DNA of 64,000 nt, from the NCBI RefSeq assembly GCF_025397915.1, contig NZ_JALIDZ010000004.1:372001-436000 (forward strand), read 5' to 3'. The position numbers and the translations under genes are program-made. The stretch is from Microbaculum marinisediminis. GTDB lineage: Bacteria > Pseudomonadota > Alphaproteobacteria > Rhizobiales > Tepidamorphaceae. A model generated the notes under the pieces. It saw nothing but the letters and a program-made list of their open reading frames with translations. It searched no databases and was not told the DNA's origin. Shown here piece after piece: positions 1-9,250 of this stretch (the stretch's first letter is position 1; each line of letters starts with the position of its first letter).

Positions 1-255
1 TGGCCGGCCGCCGACGTCTCCGAAACCGGCAGCGGCCTCGTCGGCCGGATCGCCGACGCGACGCATGTCACGCTCTCCCCGGCCCATCACTTCACCTTCC
101 TGCAGGTCTGCAAGCCGGACGGCGCGAAGATGCTCAGGGAGGAGAACGACGATCCGATCTGCGACGACCCGGCCGGCACGGACCGCGCGAAGATCCACGC
201 CGAGATCGTCGACGAGGTCGCCGCGTGGCTCGGTCTCGGCAACCGGACGAACTGA
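1..255 (+). CDS. C-terminal part of an alpha/beta hydrolase (dienelactone-hydrolase-like), 5' end outside window
   Basis: Frame 1 is open from the first base to a TGA at 253-255 and gives 84 residues. It contains SPAHHFTFL, which resembles the C-terminal catalytic-histidine region of secreted dienelactone-hydrolase-like alpha/beta hydrolases, followed by a Cys-containing acidic segment (EENDDPICDDP) and a terminal amphipathic helix. The N-terminal nucleophile region lies outside the window, so substrate cannot be judged. The assignment rests on motif resemblance only. The gene ends 142 bases before rlmN and probably belongs to the preceding transcription unit. Confidence 0.55.
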   Translation, partial: WPAADVSETGSGLVGRIADATHVTLSPAHHFTFLQVCKPDGAKMLREENDDPICDDPAGTDRAKIHAEIVDEVAAWLGLGNRTN

Positions 256-397
256 GGGGCAGGGGATTCCCCTTGCAATCGCGCACCGGACGAATAGGTG
301 TAGGCGGAATTCTGCCCTATAGTTCACAGGCGCGGCCGGTCATCCGCCGCGCCCTTCGTGTTTTGACAAGGAAGCCGGCCGCCGCCGGATCGACCAA

Positions 398-1711
398 ATG
401 GCCGAAACGCTCGATATCGCCCGCCACAATACCAACGCACCGGCGCTTGCAGCGCGCCCGGTCGAGCCGTCGCGGCCTTCGCTGGTCGGCTTGACGCGGG
501 AGGCGTTGGCTGAGGCGCTGCGCGGCATCGGCGTGCCAGATCGCCAGGTTCGTATGCGCGTCAGCCAGCTTTGGAGCTGGATCTACTCGCGCGGCGCCAC
601 CGACTTCGAAGCAATGACCGATATCGGCAAGGAGCTCAGGGCGAAGCTTGCCGCGCATTTCGGCCTCGCGCGGCCGGAGATCATCGTCGAGCAGGTGTCG
701 AGCGACGGCACCCGCAAGTGGCTGTTGCGCTTTCCGCCCCGTTCGCAAGGCGAAGCCCCGGTCGAGGTCGAGAGCGTCTATATCCCCGAGCACGACCGCG
801 GCACGCTGTGCGTGTCCAGCCAGGTCGGCTGCACGCTGACCTGCCGGTTCTGCCATACCGGCACGCAACCCTGGGTCCGGAACCTGACGGCCGAGGAGAT
901 CGTGGCCCAGATCCTCGTCGCCCGCGACCGGCTCGGCGACTGGCCGGGCGCCAGCCGGCCGACCGACGGCTTCGTGCCCGAGGCCGAGCGCGCCGTTTCC
1001 AACGTCGTGCTGATGGGCATGGGCGAGCCGCTCTACAATTTCGACAACGTGCGCGACGCGGTGCTGATCGCGGCCGACGGCGAGGGCCTGTCGCTGTCCA
1101 AGCGCCGCATCACCCTGTCGACGGCCGGCGTCGTGCCGCTGATCCCGCGTGCCGGCGAGGAGATGGGCGTCATGCTGGCGATCTCGCTGCATGCGGTGCG
1201 CGACGACCTTCGCGACGAACTGGTGCCGCTCAACAAGAAATACCCGATCGCCGAGCTGCTCGACGCCTGCCGCGCCTATCCGGGCCTGTCGAACGCCAGG
1301 CGCATCACCTTCGAATACGTGATGCTGAAGGGCGTCAACGATTCCATCGAGGACGCCAAGACACTGGTGCGGCTGCTTCGCGGCATTCCCGCCAAGATCA
1401 ACCTGATCCCGTTCAATCCGTGGCCGGGCAGCCCCTACGAATGCTCCGACTGGGAGCAGATCGAGCTGTTCGCCGACGTGGTCAACCGGGCCGGCTACGC
1501 GAGCCCGGTCAGGACACCGCGCGGGCGCGACATCATGGCCGCCTGCGGCCAGCTCAAGTCCGAGTCCGAACGGGTGCCGGCGTGGAAGCGCCGCCGCGAC
1601 GGCGAGGCCGTGTCCCCGGGCGGTGCGGGCCAGGACCACGCAGCCCAGGACCACGCAGCCCAAGGCCATGCCCCCCAAGGCCATGCCCCTGGGGGCGGCG
1701 ACGCCCGTTGA
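398..1711 (+). CDS. rlmN: 23S rRNA (adenine(2503)-C2)-methyltransferase RlmN
   Basis: Radical-SAM enzyme that methylates C2 of A2503 in 23S rRNA and, in characterised members, A37 of some tRNAs. The protein is 437 aa. The radical-SAM cluster cysteines are seen as C145-x3-C149-x2-C152 ([12 protein letters not shown]), the GMGEPL motif follows around residue 210, and the second catalytic cysteine is C383 in DIMAACGQL. The core ends near residue 400. It is followed by an unusual His-rich tail made of four 5-residue repeats (QDHAA twice, QGHAP twice). The stop codon overlaps the TTG start of the next gene, suggesting translational coupling. Family assignment is secure; the role of the tail is unknown. 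Confidence 0.97.
   Translation: MAETLDIARHNTNAPALAARPVEPSRPSLVGLTREALAEALRGIGVPDRQVRMRVSQLWSWIYSRGATDFEAMTDIGKELRAKLAAHFGLARPEIIVEQVSSDGTRKWLLRFPPRSQGEAPVEVESVYIPEHDRGTLCVSSQVGCTLTCRFCHTGTQPWVRNLTAEEIVAQILVARDRLGDWPGASRPTDGFVPEAERAVSNVVLMGMGEPLYNFDNVRDAVLIAADGEGLSLSKRRITLSTAGVVPLIPRAGEEMGVMLAISLHAVRDDLRDELVPLNKKYPIAELLDACRAYPGLSNARRITFEYVMLKGVNDSIEDAKTLVRLLRGIPAKINLIPFNPWPGSPYECSDWEQIELFADVVNRAGYASPVRTPRGRDIMAACGQLKSESERVPAWKRRRDGEAVSPGGAGQDHAAQDHAAQGHAPQGHAPGGGDAR
1631..1690 (+). repeat. Four tandem 15-bp repeats inside the rlmN 3' end
   Basis: Two perfect copies of CAGGACCACGCAGCC (1631-1645, 1646-1660) are followed by two near-identical copies of CAAGGCCATGCCCC(C/T) (1661-1675, 1676-1690). 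All are in frame with rlmN and encode [20 protein letters not shown]. Unit-length changes would keep the frame, so copy number may vary among strains. Confidence 0.9.
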
Positions 1712-2166
1712 GGACGCTCGGGCGAATCCTCGGCCGACTGATCACGGTCACCTTCTCCTATGTGATCGCCTGCGTCGCCGCCGGCCTGATCGTGGCCGGC
1801 AGTTACGTGGTCCAGGCCTACATGGCGGGGCCGGTCGATTTCCCGCGCAGCCAGATCTTCGCCGAGACGCTCTATGTCAGCGGGCTCGTGGCCGCTTTCG
1901 TCGCCGTCTATGCCTTCGCGCCGGCCATCCTGGCCATCGTCGTCGCCGAGGTCTTCGCCATCCGGCGGGCACTCTATTACGTGATCGCCGGCGGGCTCGC
2001 CGGCCTGCTCGGCTATGCGGGCTTCAATGCCCGTGGCCTGATCGACGGGGCGCCGGAACTGGGTTCCGACCTCCTGCTTGTCGCCGCGGCGGGGTTCGTC
2101 GCCGGCTTTGTCTACTGGGTCCTCGGCGGGCGCTCCGCCGGTATCCTGAAACGCCCCGTGTCCTGA
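1708..2166 (+). CDS. Small integral membrane protein, function unknown
   Basis: 152-aa protein with about four hydrophobic segments (roughly residues 12-32, 45-70, 78-98 and 115-140) and a short basic tail. I chose the TTG at 1708 because it overlaps the rlmN stop codon (TTGA) and leaves almost no untranslated gap; a GTG at 1762 is the alternative but would cut into the first membrane segment. No enzymatic motif was seen. It probably shares a transcript with rlmN. I do not recognise a named family. Confidence 0.7.
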   Translation: MRTLGRILGRLITVTFSYVIACVAAGLIVAGSYVVQAYMAGPVDFPRSQIFAETLYVSGLVAAFVAVYAFAPAILAIVVAEVFAIRRALYYVIAGGLAGLLGYAGFNARGLIDGAPELGSDLLLVAAAGFVAGFVYWVLGGRSAGILKRPVS

Positions 2167-2204
2167 AGCGCTCCGTGTCGTGAAGGGCCTGGCGGCCTGA
2201 TCGT

Positions 2205-2855
2205 TCAGCCGTTGGTGGCGCGCGCGGCGATCAGCCGGACGGCGAAGGCGCCCATGATCCCGGCGAACAGATAGTCGAAGGCCCGCATCGCTCTGCGCGA
2301 GCGCTTCAGCCCGGCCGAGATCCGGTCGGCGGCCAGCACGAGGCCGATGCACAGCGGCAGCGACACCGCGATGAAATACAGCCCCAGGAACAGAAGCTTG
2401 TGCGCCGCATGCGGATCGGCCGGAGAGACGAACTGCGGCAGGAAGGTCACGAAGAACAGCACGATCTTCGGATTGAGCAGGTTCACGCCGAAGGCCGTCA
2501 GGACGATGTCATGGGTGCGCTTTGCGGGCCTGCCGGCGGTTTGCAGCGTCAGCGACGAGCCGTGCCGGATCGCCTGAACGGCGAGCCACAGAAGGTAGGC
2601 CGCGCCGGCGAACCGGACGACGCTGAAGGCGGTCTCCGAGGCGGCCAGCAACGCCGACAGACCGAACGCGGCGAACAGGGCGTGGACGACCAGCCCGGCG
2701 TTGGTGCCCACGAGCGTGGCAATGCCGGCGCGGCGGCCCTGCGCCAGGGCATTGCCGAGGAACAGCGTCATGTCGGGGCCCGGCGTCAACGCGACGATCA
2801 GCACCGCCGGCGTGAACGCGGCAAGGACGGCCAGGCTCGGAAACCAGTCGTTCAT
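2205..2855 (-). CDS. LysE/RhtB-family amino-acid exporter
   Basis: 216-aa inner-membrane protein of the LysE translocator family, which exports amino acids or related metabolites driven by the proton gradient. It shows the N-terminal family signature TPGPDMTLFLGNALAQG just after the first membrane helix and about six hydrophobic segments. The ATG at 2855 is preferred to one 15 bases upstream because GGAAGG sits 7 bases before it. Substrate cannot be read from sequence. It is transcribed convergently with the rlmN unit. Confidence 0.9.
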   Translation of the reverse strand: MNDWFPSLAVLAAFTPAVLIVALTPGPDMTLFLGNALAQGRRAGIATLVGTNAGLVVHALFAAFGLSALLAASETAFSVVRFAGAAYLLWLAVQAIRHGSSLTLQTAGRPAKRTHDIVLTAFGVNLLNPKIVLFFVTFLPQFVSPADPHAAHKLLFLGLYFIAVSLPLCIGLVLAADRISAGLKRSRRAMRAFDYLFAGIMGAFAVRLIAARATNG

Positions 2856-2913
2856 GGCAATACCTTCCATCTCCGAGCTCTAACGCAGCGCCGACCGGCC
2901 TGCCAAGCGGACT

Positions 2914-3525
2914 CTACAGGCCCGACAGCGAGCCGTGCCTGGCCCAATGCAGCGCCTGCTCGAGCCGGTCGTTACCCCAGAACAGTTCCCCGTCCTCGGT
3001 GACGAATGTCGGCGCGCCGAACAGGCCGATCCGCAGCGCCTCCTCGGTTTGGGCCTTCAGACGGGCCTTGTTGTCCGGCGTCTCGGCGGCCGCGAAGACG
3101 GCGTCTGGATCGCGGTCTAGACCGGTCACGATGTCGGCGAGCAAGGTCTTGTCGGAGATCGTCCGGCCTTCGACGAATTCGGCGGAATAGACGGCGTTGG
3201 TGAATGCCGGCCCCCACCCTTCGTCGATAGCGACGAGGGCGATGCGGGCGGCGCTCAGACCGTTCTGCGGAAACGGATCCGGCAGCCGGAACGGCCGGCC
3301 GATCGCCGCGCACTGGCGCTCCATGTCGCGGATCATGTTGCGGCCCTTGATGGGGTAGATTTTGAAGGGCGAGGTGTTCAGGCCCTGCGCCGCGAAGACG
3401 GGGCCGAGCAGGAACGGCCGCCAGCGCACGGTGACGCCAGCCCTGTCCGCCAGCGCCTCGATCCGCGCCGCGGCGAGGTAGGCGTAGTTGGAGGCGAACT
3501 CGTACCAGAAGTCGATCGACGGCAT
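2914..3525 (-). CDS. DsbA-family thioredoxin-fold protein, 2-hydroxychromene-2-carboxylate isomerase-like
   Basis: 203-aa protein of the DsbA/GST-kappa fold that includes 2-hydroxychromene-2-carboxylate isomerases. Visible features are the N-terminal IDFWYEFASNYAYLAA segment, where the CxxC of true DsbA is replaced by SxxA-type residues, the internal KGRNMIRDMERQC helix, and the C-terminal GAPTFV cis-proline loop. The true substrate is unknown; proteins of this type act on glutathione-linked aromatic intermediates or are uncharacterised. The start MPSIDFW at 3525 fits the family N-terminus; the longer open frame upstream has no family similarity. Confidence 0.85.
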   Translation of the reverse strand: MPSIDFWYEFASNYAYLAAARIEALADRAGVTVRWRPFLLGPVFAAQGLNTSPFKIYPIKGRNMIRDMERQCAAIGRPFRLPDPFPQNGLSAARIALVAIDEGWGPAFTNAVYSAEFVEGRTISDKTLLADIVTGLDRDPDAVFAAAETPDNKARLKAQTEEALRIGLFGAPTFVTEDGELFWGNDRLEQALHWARHGSLSGL

Positions 3526-3684
3526 CGTTGGGCTCCGAACGGGGTGATTGGACATCCGACCGGGGATACAGGGTCGGGGCGACCGGACCGTTGCAGGAAA
3601 TAGACAGGCCGGCAAGCGCGGGGATCCGCCCGGCGCCGTCGTTCCGACCGGACGGCATCGCAGGCGGCCCTGCCAGCGCCGTGC

Positions 3685-3713
3685 TTGCGGAAAAAGGGGG
3701 CGGCGTCCTATAA
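3685..3713 (+). promoter_or_regulatory. Probable sigma-70 promoter of argG
   Basis: TTGCGG at 3685-3690 and CTATAA at 3708-3713 are separated by 17 bases, close to the alphaproteobacterial housekeeping consensus. Transcription would start near 3720, giving a leader of about 50 bases before argG. Confidence 0.55.
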
Positions 3714-3772
3714 GCCGGGCCTGTAGAAAATCCGGCCATGCCGGCCCTGCCCGGTGCGTCACGAGGACAGTT

Positions 3773-4987
3773 ATGACAGACGTCAAGAAGGTGGTGCTTG
3801 CCTATTCCGGCGGCCTCGACACCTCGATCATCCTGAAATGGCTCAAGGAAACCTATGGCTGCGAGGTGGTGACCTTCACCGCCGATCTCGGCCAGGGCGA
3901 GGAGCTGGAGCCGGCGCGCCGCAAGGCCGAGATGCTCGGAATCAAGGAAATCTACATCGAGGACCTGCGCGAGGAATTCGTGCGCGACTACGTCTTCCCG
4001 ATGTTCCGCATGAACGCGCTCTACGAGGGCGTCTACCTCCTCGGCACCTCGATCGCCCGGCCGCTGATCTCCAAGCGGCTGGTGGAGATCGCCCATGCCA
4101 CCGGCGCCGATGCCATCGCGCACGGCGCGACGGGCAAGGGCAACGACCAGGTGCGTTTCGAACTGTCGGCCTATGCGCTGGATCCGGACATCCGGGTGAT
4201 CGCGCCGTGGCGCGAGTGGGACTTCAAGTCGCGCACCGACCTGATCAACTTCGCCGAGGAGCACCAGATCGTCGTGCCGAAGGACAAGCGCGGCGAGGCG
4301 CCGTTCTCCGTCGACGCCAACCTCCTGCACTCCTCCTCGGAAGGAAAGGTGCTCGAGGATCCGTTCGAGGAGGCGCCGGAATACGTCTATCAGCGCACGA
4401 TCAGCCCGGAGGAGGCCCCCGACAAGCCGACCTATATCGAGATCGGCTTCAAGAAGGGCGACCCCATCTCCATCGACGGCAAGGCCATGAGCCCGGCGAC
4501 CCTTCTGACCGAGCTGAACAGGCTCGGTCACGACAACGGCATCGGCCGGCTCGACATGGTCGAGAACCGCTTCGTCGGCATGAAGAACCGTGGTGTCTAC
4601 GAGACGCCGGGCGGCACGGTCCTGCACCATGCCCACCGGGCGATCGAATCGCTCACCCTCGACCGCGGCGCGGCGCATCTGAAGGACGAGCTGATGCCGC
4701 GCTACGCGGAGCTCATCTACAACGGCTTCTGGTTCTCGCCGGAGCGCGAGATGATCCAGGCGATGGCCGACAAGAGCCAGGAGACCGTCGAGGGCACCGT
4801 CCGCGTCAAGCTCTATAAGGGCAACGTCACCGTCGTCGGCCGGAAGAGCGACCAGTCGCTGTATTCGGAGGAGCTGGTCACCTTCGAGGACGACCGTGGC
4901 GCCTACGACCAGAAGGACGCGGCCGGGTTCATCCGCCTCAATGCGCTGCGGCTTCGCACGCTGGCGGCGCGGAAGCGGCGCGGCTAG
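3773..4987 (+). CDS. argG: Argininosuccinate synthase
   Basis: 404-aa cytoplasmic enzyme that condenses citrulline and aspartate with ATP to form argininosuccinate, the penultimate step of arginine synthesis. The ATP pyrophosphatase loop AYSGGLDTS lies at residues 10-18, and [13 protein letters not shown] and the C-terminal helix are as in the family. Length is typical. The start follows a GAGGA ribosome site in ACGAGGACAGTT. It stands alone, with its own promoter, and converges with a regulator gene downstream. Confidence 0.98.
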   Translation: MTDVKKVVLAYSGGLDTSIILKWLKETYGCEVVTFTADLGQGEELEPARRKAEMLGIKEIYIEDLREEFVRDYVFPMFRMNALYEGVYLLGTSIARPLISKRLVEIAHATGADAIAHGATGKGNDQVRFELSAYALDPDIRVIAPWREWDFKSRTDLINFAEEHQIVVPKDKRGEAPFSVDANLLHSSSEGKVLEDPFEEAPEYVYQRTISPEEAPDKPTYIEIGFKKGDPISIDGKAMSPATLLTELNRLGHDNGIGRLDMVENRFVGMKNRGVYETPGGTVLHHAHRAIESLTLDRGAAHLKDELMPRYAELIYNGFWFSPEREMIQAMADKSQETVEGTVRVKLYKGNVTVVGRKSDQSLYSEELVTFEDDRGAYDQKDAAGFIRLNALRLRTLAARKRRG

Positions 4988-5005
4988 GCCCTTCGCCAGA
5001 CGGCG

Positions 5006-6982
5006 CTATTCCTCGGGAAGGCCGGCCTTTCGCAGGCCTTCCCAGTAGACGCCGTGTTTCTGCAGGGTCATCGGAACAGCCTTCTTGAGGCTGGATATCG
5101 TAAGGTCCGGATAGGCCTCCAGCAGCTTGCGCATCGCCGCCCTGGCCTTGTCCATGTCTCCGGCCGTGGCAGCCGTCGAGGCGAGACCGCGGTAGCCCCA
5201 TAGCATGGTCGGTCGCGACCGCAGGCCCGCTTCGACGAACGCGACCGCCTCCTTGTAGTCGCCCCGGATCTGGCGGGCGACGCCGCTGCCGACCAGAATG
5301 TTGAACGCGAACGGGTCGTACGGGCTGAGCCGCAGGGCGCGGTCGAACGCGGCGATCGCCTCTTCGGTCCGATGGTCGTAGTGATAGAGCCATCCCAGCC
5401 GCATCCAGCCCCACGCGTTGTTCGGATCGATCCGAAGGCTGCGCTCGAGCAGCGTCTGCGCCAGCGCGAAGTCGGCCGAGCTGATCGTCAGGGCCGCCGC
5501 CGCCGCGACCATCGTGGCGGGGTCGTCGTCGGCCATGGCGGCCGCCCGACGGGCCAGTTCGATCCCCTTCGACCGGTCGGATTCCGGGTCTTCGCTCCAC
5601 ATGTAGGCGACGTCCTGCACCCGGCACCACGCCAGCATGGCCGTGGCGAGGCCGTTCCTCGGCTCGATTTCGAGCGCCGTCTCGAACAGGACCGCGGCTT
5701 CCGCGTTGTCGGCCTTGGTATGCGCCCAGAAATGCGGATAGGCACGCAGGATCAGGTCGTAGGCCTGTAGGTTCTCCGGCCGCTTGCGCAGCGCACGCTC
5801 GATCTCGGCCTGTCGCAAGGAGGGATGCAGCGCCCCGGCGACCGACGCGGCCACCTCGTCCTGGAAATCGAAGACGTCCTTGGCGTCGCCGTCGAACCGG
5901 TCCGACCAGATCTGCGTCCCGGTACCGGCGTCGATCAGCCTCACGGTGATGCGGGCCCGATCGCCGGAGCGGCGCACCGCGCCCTCGAGGATATAGCGCA
6001 CGCCGAGCGCGCGGCCGATCTCGCGCGTGTCCATCGTGGAGTCGCGCAGCGTCTCGGCCGTCTGCCGGGCGATCACGAAGAAGTCGCGGACCCGCGACAG
6101 GACGGAGGTGATTTCCTCGACGACGCCATCGGCGAAGAAACCCTGTTCGGGATCGCTCGACAGGTTCTTGAACGGGAGCACGACGATCGAGGGATGGGTC
6201 GATGTCTCGGAACCGTCCTCCGGCGGGCGAACTTCCGAGCGGTCGGTTTCCGGGTGTCCGTTGTTCCGATCCGGCGCTTGGATCAGGGCGCGGGTCATCT
6301 CCTCCGGCTCGGCGCCGAGCGCATCCAGGGTTGCCTGTCGGCAGGCTTCGTACTGGCGCAGCGCCGCATTGCGACGGCCCTCGGCGATATCGCGGCGGAT
6401 CAGCGCCCGGTGGGCCTCCTCGCAGGCCGGATCGGTCTCGAGCAGGCGCCCGGCGAGCCCGGCGACCGCCTCGCGTCCGGTGCCCGTCGCGCCGACGGGA
6501 TCGAACGCGTCGACGAGCGCCTGGGCCCTGGCGTGCAGGCTGCGCCGCTCGGCCAGGGCCCAGTCCTCGAAGGCTGAGTCGGGAAAGTCGCAGTCGGCCA
6601 GGAAGGGGCCGCGATAGAGGTCGGCCGCCGACGCCGGATCGCAGGATGCAAGCGCCAGAAACCGCGCGGCGTCGCATTCCGTCTTCGCGGGATCGAGGCC
6701 GACGCTGCCCGAAGGTGCCACAAGGGTGGAGGGATCCGGCAGCGCCTTGCGCAGGGCGGCGAGCGCGTGACGCAGGCTGCCGCGCGCCTGGGCGTCGCTT
6801 CTGTCGCTCCACAACAGGCCGATCAGGCGCTCGCGGCTGGCGGTCATTGCCGCGGCCATCGCCACCGCGACAAGCAGCAGCTGCACCTTGCGGGTGGGCA
6901 CGCGCACGGGGGCGCCGGCGACGGTCACGTCCAGGCCGCCGAGCGTGCGGATGTGCAATTGGGTGTCTTCGCGTCCGGTCAT
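5006..6982 (-). CDS. Transcriptional regulator with SARP-type winged helix, BTAD, FlgO-like and TPR regions
   Basis: 658 aa when started at MTGRED (6982). Order seen: an OmpR/SARP-type winged helix at roughly 5-100 (TLGGLDVTVAG, VPTRKVQLLL, GSLRHALAALRKAL); a helical BTAD-like region at 100-245; a FlgO/adenylate-cyclase-associated region at about 265-400 (SIVVLPFKNLSSDPEQGFFADGVVEEI, in two halves); then TPR-like helices to the C-terminus. Such proteins bind DNA and sense signals through the TPR part, but the signal is unknown. In-frame ATGs exist upstream at 7108, 7090 and 7012; 6982 is chosen because similarity begins there. It is divergent from a DUF1127 gene. Confidence 0.78.
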   Translation of the reverse strand: MTGREDTQLHIRTLGGLDVTVAGAPVRVPTRKVQLLLVAVAMAAAMTASRERLIGLLWSDRSDAQARGSLRHALAALRKALPDPSTLVAPSGSVGLDPAKTECDAARFLALASCDPASAADLYRGPFLADCDFPDSAFEDWALAERRSLHARAQALVDAFDPVGATGTGREAVAGLAGRLLETDPACEEAHRALIRRDIAEGRRNAALRQYEACRQATLDALGAEPEEMTRALIQAPDRNNGHPETDRSEVRPPEDGSETSTHPSIVVLPFKNLSSDPEQGFFADGVVEEITSVLSRVRDFFVIARQTAETLRDSTMDTREIGRALGVRYILEGAVRRSGDRARITVRLIDAGTGTQIWSDRFDGDAKDVFDFQDEVAASVAGALHPSLRQAEIERALRKRPENLQAYDLILRAYPHFWAHTKADNAEAAVLFETALEIEPRNGLATAMLAWCRVQDVAYMWSEDPESDRSKGIELARRAAAMADDDPATMVAAAAALTISSADFALAQTLLERSLRIDPNNAWGWMRLGWLYHYDHRTEEAIAAFDRALRLSPYDPFAFNILVGSGVARQIRGDYKEAVAFVEAGLRSRPTMLWGYRGLASTAATAGDMDKARAAMRKLLEAYPDLTISSLKKAVPMTLQKHGVYWEGLRKAGLPEE

Positions 6983-7130
6983 TTCGATCGCCCCGCGCAG
7001 CGCGAACGTCATTTTTAGCGGATTTTTCACGCCGGCGCGGCGGCGTTTCACATTTTTTCGGGTCTCGGCGGACGGCGCGCTCACGGGCATCGGAGACAGT
7101 CGGTCCATCGATCAAGCGATGGAGATTGCG

Positions 7131-7361
7131 ATGACTGCCACCAACACCGTCCTCGAGCCGACCGTCCGCTCCGCCGACGTCGCCGGGTATCTGCGCGGTG
7201 CCGCGATGCGCGTGTTCGCCTGGTGGCGCCTCTATCGGACCCTCAGGATTCTGTCCGGTCTCGACGAGCGGACCCGCAAGGACATCGGATTTGCCGCACC
7301 CGGTGGCGCGGAATCGTCAGCCGACCCACGGGTTCTTCGCTACCTCGAGACGCTTCGCTAG
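7131..7361 (+). CDS. DUF1127 small protein
   Basis: 76-aa protein. The segment RVFAWWRLYRTLRILSGLDE, followed by RTRKDIG, is the hallmark of DUF1127: short, Arg/Trp-rich proteins of alphaproteobacteria, some of which bind RNA or affect phosphate/carbon metabolism and motility. ATG 7131 is preferred to 7119 because GGAG at 7121-7124 is correctly spaced. A strong terminator follows at 7386. Role here is unknown; the divergent regulator could control it. Confidence 0.82.
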   Translation: MTATNTVLEPTVRSADVAGYLRGAAMRVFAWWRLYRTLRILSGLDERTRKDIGFAAPGGAESSADPRVLRYLETLR

Positions 7362-7385
7362 ACCCTCCGGCATCGCCTTTCTCAG

Positions 7386-7420
7386 ACCGCCCCGGACGAA
7401 TCGGTTTCGGGGCGGTTTAT
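7386..7420 (+). terminator. Rho-independent terminator after the DUF1127 gene
   Basis: Perfect 9-bp stem, ACCGCCCCG at 7386-7394 with CGGGGCGGT at 7408-7416, 13-base loop, followed by TTTAT. Confidence 0.8.
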
Positions 7421-7497
7421 ATTGAGTCAACTTCCTACCGGTACAAAGTGACGCATCGGCATTGCCAGCCGACGCCATGTGCCGGGAGGAACGCCCC

Positions 7498-9126
7498 GTG
7501 AAACTCAGAACGACGATGCTCATCCATCCCGTGACGCTTCTGACGCGTTACGGAACTTTCGTCGCCATCCTGATCGCGACGGCGGTCACATTCGTCCTGC
7601 TGACGAAGGGCTGGCATGTCCGCTGGGCCTTCTATCCGCTTCTCGTCCTGAGCGTCGTCGGCATCTGGAGCCTGTTCCAGACCCGTCACACGCTGATGCG
7701 CAACTATCCGGTGATCGCGCTGGTGCGGTGGGTTTCGGAAGAACTTCGTCCGTTCCTGCGCCAGTATATCGTCGAGAGCAATCTCGAAGGCCGTCCCTAT
7801 TCGCGCGAGCATCGTTCGCTGATCTACCAGCGCGCCAAGGACGACGTCGACGTCCATCCGTTCGGCACCGAGCTCGACGTCTACAGCGACGAGTACGAGT
7901 GGCTCAGCCATTCCATCGCCGCGCGCCATGTCGATCCGAACACGTTCCGCGTCGAGGTCGGCGGGCCGCAATGCGACAAGCCCTATTCCGCCTCGCTCCT
8001 GAACATCTCGGCGATGAGCTTCGGCGCGCTCGGGGCGAACGCCATCGAGGCGCTCAATCTCGGCGCCAAGCTCGGCGGTTTCTATCACGACACCGGCGAG
8101 GGCTCGATCAGTCCGTATCACCGCAAGAACGGCGGCGATCTCGTGTGGGAACTCGGTTCGGGCTATTTCGGCTGTCGCGACAAGGCCGGCCGCTTCGATC
8201 CCAAGCGCTTCGCCGAGCAGGCGGTGTCCGATCAGGTGAAGATGATCGAGATCAAGCTCAGCCAGGGGGCGAAGCCGGGGCACGGCGGATTGCTGCCGGC
8301 GGAGAAGATCACCGCGGAGATCGCCGCCACGCGCATGGTGCCGACGGGCCAGGACTGCCTGTCGCCGCCCGCCCATTCGGCCTTCTCGACGCCGATCGAG
8401 ATGATGGAATTCATCGCGACGCTACGCGAGATGTCGGGCGGCAAGCCGGTCGGTTTCAAGATGTGCATCGGCCAGCCGCACGAGCTGCTGGCGATCTGCA
8501 AGGCGATGAACGAAACCGGCATCCTCGCCGACTTCATCGTCATTGACGGGGCCGAGGGCGGCACCGGCGCGGCGCCGGTCGAGTTCTCCGATCACATCGG
8601 CACGCCGCTTCGCGAGGGGCTGATCTTCGCGCGGAACGCGCTGGTTGGCACCGGGCTGCGGGACAAGGTCAGGCTGGCGGCCAGCGGCAAGGTGTCGACC
8701 GCCCACTATCTGGCCGCCAACATGGCGGTCGGCGCCGACTGGTGCAACGCGGCCCGCGCGTTCATGTTCTCGCTGGGCTGCGTGATGTCGATGCGCTGCC
8801 ATACCGGCGAGTGCCCGTCGGGCGTGACCACGCACGATCCGCTGCGCCAGCGTGGGCTGGTCGTCGAGGACAAGGCGCGGCGAGTGCACAATTTCCAGCG
8901 CGAGACACTGCACGCGCTGGCCGAGGTCGTCGGCGCCGCCGGGCTGGATCATCCCGGCCAGCTTACCCCGGCCCATATCTTCCGGCGTATCAACGCCGTC
9001 GAGGCGAAGCCTCTGGACGATCTCTACACCTTCATCGAGCCCGGCTCGCTGCTCGATGGTCGCCGGAAAACGCCGCTTGGCAGGTACTGGCAGGAAGCGC
9101 GCGCGGACTCCTTCGCCCCGGCGTGA
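7498..9126 (+). CDS. Membrane-anchored FMN-binding glutamate-synthase-domain protein
   Basis: 542-aa protein with two N-terminal hydrophobic segments (about residues 12-35 and 40-58) and then a glutamate synthase large-subunit central/FMN-type barrel (GltB domain 2, COG0069). Family features: SAMSFGALGANAIEALNLGAK, DTGEGSISPYH, GGLLPAEKIT, GAEGGTGAAPVEF, and the Cys cluster CHTGECPSG. It lacks the glutaminase and C-terminal domains of true glutamate synthase, so it is unlikely to be GOGAT by itself; the reaction is unproven. GTG 7498 is chosen because GGGAGGA lies 7 bases upstream; an in-frame upstream ATG at 7477 has no such site. Confidence 0.85.
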   Translation: MKLRTTMLIHPVTLLTRYGTFVAILIATAVTFVLLTKGWHVRWAFYPLLVLSVVGIWSLFQTRHTLMRNYPVIALVRWVSEELRPFLRQYIVESNLEGRPYSREHRSLIYQRAKDDVDVHPFGTELDVYSDEYEWLSHSIAARHVDPNTFRVEVGGPQCDKPYSASLLNISAMSFGALGANAIEALNLGAKLGGFYHDTGEGSISPYHRKNGGDLVWELGSGYFGCRDKAGRFDPKRFAEQAVSDQVKMIEIKLSQGAKPGHGGLLPAEKITAEIAATRMVPTGQDCLSPPAHSAFSTPIEMMEFIATLREMSGGKPVGFKMCIGQPHELLAICKAMNETGILADFIVIDGAEGGTGAAPVEFSDHIGTPLREGLIFARNALVGTGLRDKVRLAASGKVSTAHYLAANMAVGADWCNAARAFMFSLGCVMSMRCHTGECPSGVTTHDPLRQRGLVVEDKARRVHNFQRETLHALAEVVGAAGLDHPGQLTPAHIFRRINAVEAKPLDDLYTFIEPGSLLDGRRKTPLGRYWQEARADSFAPA

Positions 9127-9250
9127 CGATCGGCCGGACGGGCCGCCGGACGGGACCGGGCGCATTTGCGTGTGCGGCCAGGGAGACTACATCATTGTCC
9201 AGGGCGTCGCGTATCGCCCTGAGCCGAAAAGAGATCGTCAGGATCGTCCC

